From the NCBI GenBank assembly GCA_029859085.1, contig JAOUDU010000113.1, positions 1 to 7,723 of the forward strand: a stretch of 7,723 bases of DNA, in the 5' to 3' direction. How positions within the stretch are numbered: the stretch's first letter is position 1; every line of letters begins with the position of its first letter. Position numbers and translations under genes: made by a program. The stretch is from Gammaproteobacteria bacterium (GTDB lineage Bacteria; Pseudomonadota; Gammaproteobacteria; Pseudomonadales; Halieaceae). Below are positions 1-5,778 of the stretch, one piece after another. The notes under the pieces were generated by a model that did no database searches, was not told the origin of the DNA, and saw nothing but the letters and a program-made list of their open reading frames with translations.

Positions 1-870
1 CACCAGGTGAAAATATTTCTGGTGTTCCTTCATGGAGGACACCAGCGCCTCTGCCGGCACCTCCAGGAAGCGCTCCTCAAAGGACCCGGTCAGGGCCACC
101 GGCCACTCCACCAGCCCGGTCACCTCATCCAGCAGGTCCTCGTCGATTACTGCCGTAGCCTTGATCGCGCTGGCCTCCACCGCCACCTGGTCGCGGATCA
201 TTTCCCGGCGCTGCTCAAAACTGGCGACCACTTTGGCGGCGGCGAGGGCTGCCGGGTAGTCTTCCGGTCGCCCCAGCACAATGCTGCCGCTGCTGTGAAA
301 GCGGTGGCCGCGGGTGGTATTGCCGGTGGCCTGGCCAAGCACTTCGCCGTGTTCACAATCGGCGCCGAGCATGGCGACCACCCAGTGCACGGGGCGGACA
401 AACTCTACCCGGCTGGCACCCCAGCGCATGCGCTTGGGTATCGGCAGTTGCTGGATGCTGTCGTTGATGATGTCGTTCAGGCTTGCGCTGGTACTGGCGC
501 CCCTGACCGTATTGCGCAGTCCCAGCCGCTGCCCCTTGGGCGTGTCGAACACCTGCAGCAGGTCTGGCTCGACTCCCTGCTTTTTGGCGAAACCGATAGC
601 GGCGGCTGTCCAGTTGCCGGCCTTGTCCCGCGCACTGGCCAGTGGCGGCCCCAGGGCTTCGACGGATTGGTCGGGCGCCTGCAGCTGTACGCCGGCCACC
701 AATACCGCCAGGCGCCGCGGTGTGGCAAACCATTGCACCTCGCCGTAACCGAGTTCGCGTGCCTGCAGGCCCCGGACGATGCCGTCGCGAAATGCCAGGC
801 CGAGGGATTTCAATGCCTTGGGTGGCAGCTCTTCCGTGCCCAGTTCGACCAGCAGTGTCTCTGTCGTCAT
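1..870 (-). CDS. glyS: Glycine--tRNA ligase beta subunit, N-terminal part (3' end beyond the window)
   Basis: This is the beta subunit of the bacterial alpha2-beta2 glycyl-tRNA synthetase, a cytoplasmic enzyme that charges tRNA-Gly. Reading leftward from the ATG at 870-868 gives 290 codons with no stop up to the window edge; the family is usually about 690 residues, so roughly 40% is present. The product starts MTTETLLVELGTEELPPKAL, the usual GlyS opening. It continues through family-typical blocks: RPVHWVVAMLG (about residues 157-167), TTRGHRFHS (about 187-195), VEWPVALTGSFEERF (about 254-268) and a KEHQKYF block near residue 284. The C-terminal HD-like and tRNA-binding domains would lie outside the window. 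The start is 3 bp after the glyQ stop (TAG-GCC-ATG) with no clear Shine-Dalgarno sequence, which suggests translational coupling to glyQ. The identification is firm; only completeness is unknown. Confidence 0.97.
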   Translation of the reverse strand, partial: MTTETLLVELGTEELPPKALKSLGLAFRDGIVRGLQARELGYGEVQWFATPRRLAVLVAGVQLQAPDQSVEALGPPLASARDKAGNWTAAAIGFAKKQGVEPDLLQVFDTPKGQRLGLRNTVRGASTSASLNDIINDSIQQLPIPKRMRWGASRVEFVRPVHWVVAMLGADCEHGEVLGQATGNTTRGHRFHSSGSIVLGRPEDYPAALAAAKVVASFEQRREMIRDQVAVEASAIKATAVIDEDLLDEVTGLVEWPVALTGSFEERFLEVPAEALVSSMKEHQKYFHLV

Positions 871-873
871 GGC

Positions 874-1824
874 CTAACCCGCCTCTGCCTGGAGGTTGCC
901 CAGCACTTCCTGCCGCAGGGCCTCACTGGCCAGCGGGAAGCCCAGCTTTGCCCTGGCATCGAAATACGCCTGGGCCACCGCCCTGGCCAGGGTGCGCACC
1001 CGCAGGATAAAGCGCTGGCGCTCGGTCACCGAGATCGCGTGGCGGGCGTCCAGCAGGTTGAAGGTGTGGGATGCCTTCATCACCATTTCATAGGCGGGAA
1101 GGGGCAGGCCTTTCCCCACCAGCCGGATCGCCTCCCCTTCGCAACGGCCGAAAAAGTCGAACAGGTGATCCACGTCCGCCTCCTCGAAATTGTAGCGGGA
1201 CATCTCCACCTCGTTCTGGTGGAAGACATCCCCGTAGGTCACCCGCCCCGCGGGGCCCTCCGCCCACACCAGGTCGTAAATGCTGTCCACTCCCTGCAAG
1301 TACATCGCAATGCGCTCGATACCGTAGGTTATCTCCCCGGTCACCGGGTAGCACTCGAGCCCTCCCGCCTGCTGGAAATAGGTGAACTGGGTAACTTCCA
1401 TGCCATTGAGCCAGACCTCCCAGCCCAGGCCCCAGGCGCCGAGGGTCGGGGATTCCCAGTTGTCCTCGACAAAGCGGATATCGTGGATGGAGGTGTCCAC
1501 GCCCAGTGCAGCCAGGGACTGCAGGTAGAGTTCCTGGAAGTTGGCCGGTGACGGCTTCATCACCACCTGGAACTGGTAGTAATGCTGCAGCCGGTTCGGG
1601 TTTTCCCCGTAGCGGCCATCCGTCGGGCGGCGACAGGGCTGGACATAGGCGGCGTTCCAGCTCTCCGGGCCGAGCGCGCGCAGGAAGGTGGCGGGGTGGA
1701 AAGTCCCCGCCCCCACCTCCATGTCCAGGGGCTGCAGCACGACGCAGCCGCGATCGCCCCAGAATTGCTGGAGCTTCAGTATAAGCTCCTGAAAAGTAAA
1801 GACTTTATCTTTGTCAGATGACAC
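874..1824 (-). CDS. glyQ: Glycine--tRNA ligase alpha subunit
   Basis: This is the catalytic alpha subunit of the alpha2-beta2 glycyl-tRNA synthetase; it makes glycyl-adenylate and transfers glycine to tRNA-Gly together with GlyS. The 316-residue product is close to the family length of about 300-315. Visible conserved blocks are [14 protein letters not shown] (31-44), the ATP-site region [20 protein letters not shown] (65-84), [20 protein letters not shown] (117-136), [13 protein letters not shown] (143-155), [13 protein letters not shown] (195-207) and [12 protein letters not shown] (264-275). The start is a GTG at 1824-1822. Upstream in frame there is a TAG at 1860-1858 and no other usable start, and the resulting N-terminus aligns in length with Pseudomonas GlyQ. 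There is no obvious Shine-Dalgarno sequence. Residue 64 is Cys where the homologues I recall have Ser (VQPSRRP). It is the first gene of a glyQ-glyS operon, divergent from djlA. Confidence 0.97.
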   Translation of the reverse strand: MSSDKDKVFTFQELILKLQQFWGDRGCVVLQPLDMEVGAGTFHPATFLRALGPESWNAAYVQPCRRPTDGRYGENPNRLQHYYQFQVVMKPSPANFQELYLQSLAALGVDTSIHDIRFVEDNWESPTLGAWGLGWEVWLNGMEVTQFTYFQQAGGLECYPVTGEITYGIERIAMYLQGVDSIYDLVWAEGPAGRVTYGDVFHQNEVEMSRYNFEEADVDHLFDFFGRCEGEAIRLVGKGLPLPAYEMVMKASHTFNLLDARHAISVTERQRFILRVRTLARAVAQAYFDARAKLGFPLASEALRQEVLGNLQAEAG

Positions 1825-1858
1825 CGGTCTGCCCGTTTTATGGCCGCAAAAAGGCGGC

Positions 1859-1888
1859 TATTATAGCGCCTCTTTTGGCGGCATAATA
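1859..1888. promoter_or_regulatory. Imperfect inverted repeat with outward-facing -10 elements (glyQ and djlA)
   Basis: The arms at 1859-1870 (TATTATAGCGCC) and 1877-1888 (GGCGGCATAATA) are inverted repeats matching at 10 of 12 positions around a 6-base spacer (TCTTTT). On the minus strand the left arm holds a perfect TATAAT (1865-1860), well placed for glyQ with a leader of about 28 bases. On the plus strand the right arm holds CATAAT (1882-1887), placed for djlA with a leader of about 110 bases. At 17 bp spacing each -35 position would fall on the other promoter's -10, and both would read TATTAT, a poor match to TTGACA. GGCGGC also occurs as a direct repeat at 1853-1858 and 1877-1882. The repeats and -10 matches are visible; promoter activity is inferred. 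Confidence 0.5.
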
Positions 1889-2006
1889 CGCGCTTTCCCT
1901 GAAAGTGAATTTCTCCCATCGCCGCGCAGAGCGCGACGGGACGCGGTGAATTGACGGCCGGTAACGGCCTCTGCCGCGAAGTCCGGTCCGGAGTGAAAGG
2001 AGCCCC
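1889..2006 (+). promoter_or_regulatory. djlA leader with several short hairpins
   Basis: This non-coding stretch ahead of djlA contains four short, perfect inverted repeats. They are CTTTC/GAAAG around CCT (1893-1905), CGCGC/GCGCG around AGA (1923-1935), GGCCG/CGGCC around GTAA (1956-1969, a GNRA-type tetraloop if transcribed) and TCCGG/CCGGA around one T (1982-1992). The last one ends just before the ribosome binding site. I recognise no named riboswitch or RNA family and no T-run typical of a terminator. A structured 5' leader is possible, but short GC-rich stems also arise by chance. Confidence 0.3.
1997..2002 (+). promoter_or_regulatory. Ribosome binding site of djlA
   Basis: AAGGAG lies 4 bases before the ATG at 2007. 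It is the strongest Shine-Dalgarno match near any start in this window and fixes the djlA start. Confidence 0.75.
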
Positions 2007-2801
2007 ATGTTTTACGGCAAGGTAATAGGCGGCCTGATCGGCCTGATGGTGGCCGGGGTTATCGGCCTGGCAGTCGGCCTCGCGGTGGGTCACGCCTTCG
2101 ACCGGGGCCTGGTCGCCTTCCTCAGGTTCGGCTCCCCCGGCAACATCGAGGCCATCAAGACCAGTTTTTTCGAGACCACTTTTCTCCTGTCCGGCCACCT
2201 GGCCAAGGCCGATGGCCGCGTGTCGACACAGGAGATCGAGCACACCGAGCTGGTTTTCAAGCAGATGAATCTCGATGATGCCCAGCGCAAGCGGGCGATC
2301 GAGCTGTTCCGCCAGGGTGCCGCGGCGGGGTTCCAGCTGGAGCCGGTGATTTCGGCTTACCTCCAGGCCTGCGGCGCCCAGCGGCAATTGCAGCAGACCC
2401 TGCTGTCGTACCTTGTATCCCTGGCCATGGCGGATCACCGGATAGAGGCGCCGGAGCAGGCTGTGCTCGAGCGGATCGCGGTCCTGATGGGTTTTGGCGC
2501 GGCCCAGCTGGAGCAAATGCTGCGTATGGCCAGGGCCCAGGAACAGTTCCACGGCGAGCAGGGTTTCGCTGCCCGGCCGGGTACCAGCCTGAAAGATGCG
2601 TACGCGGCGCTGGGAGTGGAGCCGGGCGTGTCCGACCGGGAGCTGAAGCAGGCGTATCGCCGGCGGATCAGCGAAAACCACCCGGACAAACTGATTGCAA
2701 GGGGTGTGCCCGAGGCGATGATCAAGGTGGCGACGGAGCGTTCACAGGAAATCCAGGCGGCTTATGAGATGATCAGGAAAACCCGGCCGGAGATGCGTTG
2801 A
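2007..2801 (+). CDS. djlA: DjlA-type membrane-anchored J-domain co-chaperone (TerB + DnaJ domains)
   Basis: DjlA is an inner-membrane co-chaperone that stimulates DnaK through a cytoplasmic J domain. The 264-residue product matches the family length (E. coli about 271) and architecture. It has one N-terminal membrane segment (about 6-28), a TerB-like helical domain (about 50-165, with an acidic KADGRVSTQEIE block at 67-78 and a matching MADHRIEAPE block at 141-150), and a C-terminal J domain (about 194-264) with the HPD signature at 225-227. The membrane segment has glycines every fourth residue (G4, G8, G12 and G20, G24, G28), in line with the reported dimerisation of the E. coli DjlA membrane segment. 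It is the only plus-strand gene here, divergent from glyQ and convergent with trkH. In E. coli, DjlA affects Rcs signalling; whether that holds here is unknown. Confidence 0.93.
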   Translation: MFYGKVIGGLIGLMVAGVIGLAVGLAVGHAFDRGLVAFLRFGSPGNIEAIKTSFFETTFLLSGHLAKADGRVSTQEIEHTELVFKQMNLDDAQRKRAIELFRQGAAAGFQLEPVISAYLQACGAQRQLQQTLLSYLVSLAMADHRIEAPEQAVLERIAVLMGFGAAQLEQMLRMARAQEQFHGEQGFAARPGTSLKDAYAALGVEPGVSDRELKQAYRRRISENHPDKLIARGVPEAMIKVATERSQEIQAAYEMIRKTRPEMR

Positions 2802-2815
2802 GAGTTTCGGGATGT

Positions 2816-4264
2816 TTACCTACGCCAGAACGCTGGCGTAAATAACACCAGCAGGGTAAAGATCTCCAGTCGCCCCAGCAGCATCCCGCAAGACAGGATG
2901 ATCTTGGCGGTCTCACTGATGGACCCGAAGTCTCCCGTTACCCCGGCTATACCCATCCCCAGGTTGTTCAGTGCGGCGGCCACTGCGGAAAAGGAAGTGA
3001 GGAAGTCCAGCCCGGTCGCCATCAGCATCAACATCAGGATGATATACGTCGTCGTGTAGACAGCAAAAAAACTCCATACCGCACTAACGATGCTCGCCTC
3101 CACCCGGCGCCTCCCTACCTTGAGCGGGATAACGGCGTTGGGGTGTACCAGTTGCTTCAGCTCCCGCACGCCCTGCTTGTAGATCAGCATCAGGCGCATG
3201 GCCTTGATGCCCCCGGTGGTCGAGCCGACGCAACCGCCCATGCAGGAAAAGAAGATGGCCATGATTGGCAGCATTGCAGGCCAGAGGGCGAGATTCTCCG
3301 TGGAGTAGCCGGTCGTCGTGATGATGGATATCACCTGGAATACCCCATGTAACACGGCTTCCTGGTGGCCGTGAATTTCTTCCCAGACCAGGTAGAAAAT
3401 GGTAATGCCGATGCACACGCTTACCGCGGTCACATAGAAACGGGTTTCCGAATCCCCGCTGTAGACGGTGAGTGACCTGCGATGCCAGAGCATGTAGTGC
3501 AGTCCGAAATTCATCCCGGAGACCAGCATGAAAAAGCTGGCCGCGACCAGGATATAGTCATTCTTGAAAAAACCGAGGCTGCTGTCGTGGGTCGAGAAAC
3601 CACCGAGGGATACGGTCGAAAATGAGTGGGCGATGGCATCGAAGGCCGACATGCCCAGCAGGTAATAGGTGGTGGCGCAGGTGACGGTCAGCGTCAGGTA
3701 GACAATAAAAAGTACTTTTGCGGTTTCGGTTATCCGCGGCGTCAGTTTGCTGTTCTTGGAAGGTCCCGGGGTCTCTGCCTTATACAGCTGCATACCGCCG
3801 ATGCCGAGCATCGGCAATACGGCCACCGCCACGACGATGATACCTATCCCTCCCAGCCACTGCAGCAATTGCCGGTAGATGAGAATGGAGCGGGGCAGGC
3901 TATCCAGGCCGACGATGACCGTGCCGCCCGATGAGGTCAGGCCGGAGATGGACTCAAATATCGCCCCGGCCGGCGTCAGGTCCAGCGCGTCTGTAAGCAG
4001 GAGGGGCAGCGCCCCGAACAGCCCGAGCACCGTCCAGAACAGGGAGGTAATAAGAAAGCCGTCCCTTATCTGCAGCTCGTGGCTGGCCTTGCGCACCGGC
4101 AGCCACATCAGCAGGCCCGAAAAAAAGGTTATGCCCAGCGCCGAGAGGAACACGGCAATCGTGTTGTCGCCCTCGAGCAGCGCAAAAATCAGCGGTGTCA
4201 GCATTGTGCTGCTGAACAGCATCAGCAGCAATCCGAGAATGCGAAAGGAGACAGAAAAATGCAT
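2816..4264 (-). CDS. trkH: Trk potassium uptake system, pore subunit TrkH
   Basis: TrkH is the membrane channel subunit of the Trk K+ uptake system and works with cytoplasmic TrkA. The 482-residue product is almost exactly the E. coli length (483), starting MHF and ending FTPAFWRR, like E. coli FTPTFWRE. Four repeated pore loops are visible, with filter glycines at about G113 (LTSSGG), G221 (TVSLGG), G319 (ITTTGY) and G436 (NNLGMG). The motif GGCVGSTTGGIK (343-354) fits the intramembrane gate loop, followed by KQGVRELKQLVHPNAV (363-378). The protein is strongly hydrophobic throughout. The first filter reads TSSG rather than the more usual TTTG; glycine is kept in all four filters, consistent with K+ selectivity. 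It lies 17 bp behind trkA with no clear Shine-Dalgarno sequence, so co-expression and perhaps coupled translation are likely. Its 3' end forms a hairpin and meets djlA 14 bp away. Confidence 0.96.
   Translation of the reverse strand: MHFSVSFRILGLLLMLFSSTMLTPLIFALLEGDNTIAVFLSALGITFFSGLLMWLPVRKASHELQIRDGFLITSLFWTVLGLFGALPLLLTDALDLTPAGAIFESISGLTSSGGTVIVGLDSLPRSILIYRQLLQWLGGIGIIVVAVAVLPMLGIGGMQLYKAETPGPSKNSKLTPRITETAKVLFIVYLTLTVTCATTYYLLGMSAFDAIAHSFSTVSLGGFSTHDSSLGFFKNDYILVAASFFMLVSGMNFGLHYMLWHRRSLTVYSGDSETRFYVTAVSVCIGITIFYLVWEEIHGHQEAVLHGVFQVISIITTTGYSTENLALWPAMLPIMAIFFSCMGGCVGSTTGGIKAMRLMLIYKQGVRELKQLVHPNAVIPLKVGRRRVEASIVSAVWSFFAVYTTTYIILMLMLMATGLDFLTSFSAVAAALNNLGMGIAGVTGDFGSISETAKIILSCGMLLGRLEIFTLLVLFTPAFWRR
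2821..2840. terminator. Hairpin between convergent djlA and trkH (possible terminator without T-run)
   Basis: TACGCCAG (2821-2828) and CTGGCGTA (2833-2840) form a perfect 8-bp stem around AACG. The hairpin lies within the last codons of trkH and 19 bp past the djlA stop. It could serve transcripts from either side, but neither strand has a proper T-tract after the stem, so intrinsic termination is uncertain; a role in 3'-end stability is an alternative. Because it overlaps the conserved TrkH C-terminus (TPAFWRR), the pairing may partly reflect coding. Confidence 0.35.
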
Positions 4265-4281
4265 GGTTTACGGGCGGGACA

Positions 4282-5658
4282 CTAGGAGAAAAACCCGAAG
4301 CCAACGGCGAACAATTTCTCCACGGCCTTGATCGTGGCGCGGTCCACAAGGAACAGGATAACGTGGTCGTCTGTTGCCACCACGACGTCGCTGTGGGCGA
4401 TCAACACCTCTTCCCCGCGCACGATTGCGCCAATGGTGACCCCGTCGGGCAGTTTGATCTCATCCAGCCGGCGACCCACGACCCGGGAGGAGTGGGCGTC
4501 GCCGTGGGCGGTGACCTCGATGGCCTCGGCGGCACCCCGGCGCAGTGAGTGAACATTGCTGATATCTCCCCGCCGCACATGGGTCAGCAGGCTGCCAATG
4601 GTGATCAGCTGGGGCGAGATCGCTATATCGATTTCCTCCCCTACCAGGTCCGCGTATGCCGGGTTGGTGATCAGCGTGATGACCTTCTTGGCGCCGTGGC
4701 GCTTGGCCAGCATCGACATCATGATGTTGGATTCATCGTTGTTGGTCAGGGCGCAGAACACGTCGATGCCCTCGATATTTTCCTCAACCAGTAACTGTGG
4801 GTCCGTGGCACTGCCGTTGAGCACGAGCGCATGCTTGAGACGCTCCGACAAGACGCGGCAGCGGTCGTAGGACTGCTCGATAATCTTTACCTGGTAAAGC
4901 CCTTCAAGATTCCACGCCAGGGTGGCGCCGATATTGCCGCCGCCGGCTATCATCACCCGCTTGTAGGGCTTGTCCACCTTGCGCAGTTCCGACATCACGG
5001 CGCGGATATTCTCCCTGGCGGCGATGAAGAACACCTCATCGCCAGCTTCAACCACGGTATCACCCTCGGGGATGATCGGGCGATCCTGGCGAAAAATAGC
5101 CGCCACCCGGGTGTCCACTTTGGGCATGTGCTTGCGTATTTCCCGCAGCGCCTGGCCGACGATCGGCCCGTCGGAATAGGCCTTCACCGCAACCAGCTGT
5201 ACCCTGCCCTCGGCGAAATCCAGCACCTGCAGTGCGCCGGGATTGGCAATGAGCTGCTGGATGTTCTTCGTAACCAGCTGCTCCGGACCGATGATGACGT
5301 CCACCGGGATGTGGTCACGGCTGAACAGCTGCTCCTGGTGGGCCAGGTACTGGGGCGAGCGCACCCGGGAAATCTTGGTGGGAGTGTTGAACAGGGTATA
5401 GGCCACCTGGCAGGCCATCATGTTGATCTCGTCGCTGTTGGTAACCGCGATCAGCATATCGGCATCCTGGGCGCCGGCCTTCAACAGCGTATTGGGGTGC
5501 GAAGCCCCGCCGGTGACTATGCCGATGTCCAGCCGGTCCTGCAGCAGCCGCAGTTTTTCACCGTCGGTATCGACGACCGTTATGTCGTTCTGCTCGTTGG
5601 CCAGGTGTTCCGCCAGGGTGCCGCCAACCTGGCCGGCACCGAGAATAATGATCTTCAT
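4282..5658 (-). CDS. trkA: Trk potassium uptake system, regulatory NAD-binding subunit TrkA
   Basis: TrkA is the peripheral, cytoplasmic nucleotide-binding subunit that gates the TrkH channel. The 458-residue product equals the E. coli length and has the duplicated RCK layout. The first half has the Rossmann loop GAGQVG (7-12) with the strand-2 acid D30 (VVDTD), then a TrkA_C region at about 140-215. The second half has GGGNIG (239-244) with acid E261 (KIIEQ), then a second TrkA_C region to the end. The blocks [15 protein letters not shown] (72-86) and [15 protein letters not shown] (304-318) are the matching nucleotide-site segments of the two halves. The ATG at 5658-5656 gives the canonical start [12 protein letters not shown]. 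The Shine-Dalgarno sequence is weak. It follows rsmB after a 120-bp gap, unusually wide for this operon, and is followed at 17 bp by trkH, so both Trk components are encoded together. Confidence 0.97.
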   Translation of the reverse strand: MKIIILGAGQVGGTLAEHLANEQNDITVVDTDGEKLRLLQDRLDIGIVTGGASHPNTLLKAGAQDADMLIAVTNSDEINMMACQVAYTLFNTPTKISRVRSPQYLAHQEQLFSRDHIPVDVIIGPEQLVTKNIQQLIANPGALQVLDFAEGRVQLVAVKAYSDGPIVGQALREIRKHMPKVDTRVAAIFRQDRPIIPEGDTVVEAGDEVFFIAARENIRAVMSELRKVDKPYKRVMIAGGGNIGATLAWNLEGLYQVKIIEQSYDRCRVLSERLKHALVLNGSATDPQLLVEENIEGIDVFCALTNNDESNIMMSMLAKRHGAKKVITLITNPAYADLVGEEIDIAISPQLITIGSLLTHVRRGDISNVHSLRRGAAEAIEVTAHGDAHSSRVVGRRLDEIKLPDGVTIGAIVRGEEVLIAHSDVVVATDDHVILFLVDRATIKAVEKLFAVGFGFFS

Positions 5659-5778
5659 CGCTCGAGGAGCTCTATTAGCGTTAACAGGATCGGATTACCG
5701 GAGCACATTAAAGAAATCACCCTGTGATTGTAAGTGCGCGCCTGCCGCAATTATGCACATTGTGCGGGCCCGGCGGCT
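5659..5778. promoter_or_regulatory. rsmB-trkA intergenic gap with two palindromes and a DnaA-box-like 9-mer
   Basis: This 120-bp gap is the only sizeable one inside the minus-strand gene cluster. It holds AATCAC-CCT-GTGATT (5715-5729, a perfect 6-bp inverted repeat) and GCACA-T-TGTGC (5755-5765, a perfect 5-bp repeat). The second overlaps TTATGCACA (5751-5759), which fits the DnaA-box consensus TTATNCACA. On the minus strand TTACAA (5732-5727) and TAATGT (5709-5704) are 17 bp apart and could be a weak sigma70-type promoter for trkA-trkH, each matching only 3 of 6 consensus bases. I see no T-tract terminator after rsmB and no small gene. Any regulatory role is inferred. Confidence 0.3.
5751..5759 (+). 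promoter_or_regulatory. Single DnaA-box-like site
   Basis: TTATGCACA fits the consensus TTATNCACA exactly. I saw no second close match nearby and no AT-rich unwinding region, so this is not an origin. It could be a DnaA titration or regulatory site, or chance. Confidence 0.3.

Noticed and set aside
108..1123. Two Chi-like octamers (GCTGGTGG on the minus strand) at 108-115 and 1116-1123
   Set aside because: Both lie in coding sequence, such GC-rich octamers are not rare by chance here, and the E. coli Chi sequence need not apply to this organism.
7..1551. A 514-codon open frame on the plus strand, antisense to glyS and glyQ
   Set aside because: It is a shadow of two well-supported genes in GC-rich DNA. 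Its low-complexity His/Gly/Leu-rich product has no recognisable domain, and there is no promoter or ribosome binding site of note.
1951..1956. TTGACG, a near-perfect -35 on the plus strand before djlA
   Set aside because: No acceptable -10 lies 15-19 bp downstream; that stretch is GC-rich (CCGCGA).
2003..2010. CCCCATGT at the djlA start resembles the heat-shock sigma32 -10 consensus (CCCCATNT), tempting for a chaperone gene
   Set aside because: There is no CTTGAA-like -35 at the right distance, and it overlaps the start codon, so a transcript from it would lack the leader and ribosome binding site.
1776..2681. A 301-codon open frame on the minus strand, antisense to djlA and running into the glyQ start
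   Set aside because: djlA is clearly real on the other strand (HPD motif, TerB blocks, good ribosome binding site). The antisense product resembles no family and runs through the promoter region into glyQ out of frame.
4831..5727. A 298-codon open frame on the plus strand, antisense to trkA
   Set aside because: It is a shadow of trkA, which is complete and conserved. No domain or ribosome binding site supports the antisense frame.
5751..5765. A replication origin in the rsmB-trkA gap, suggested by the DnaA-box-like site
   Set aside because: There is only one box, no AT-rich unwinding element, and no dnaA, gidA or parAB gene in the window.
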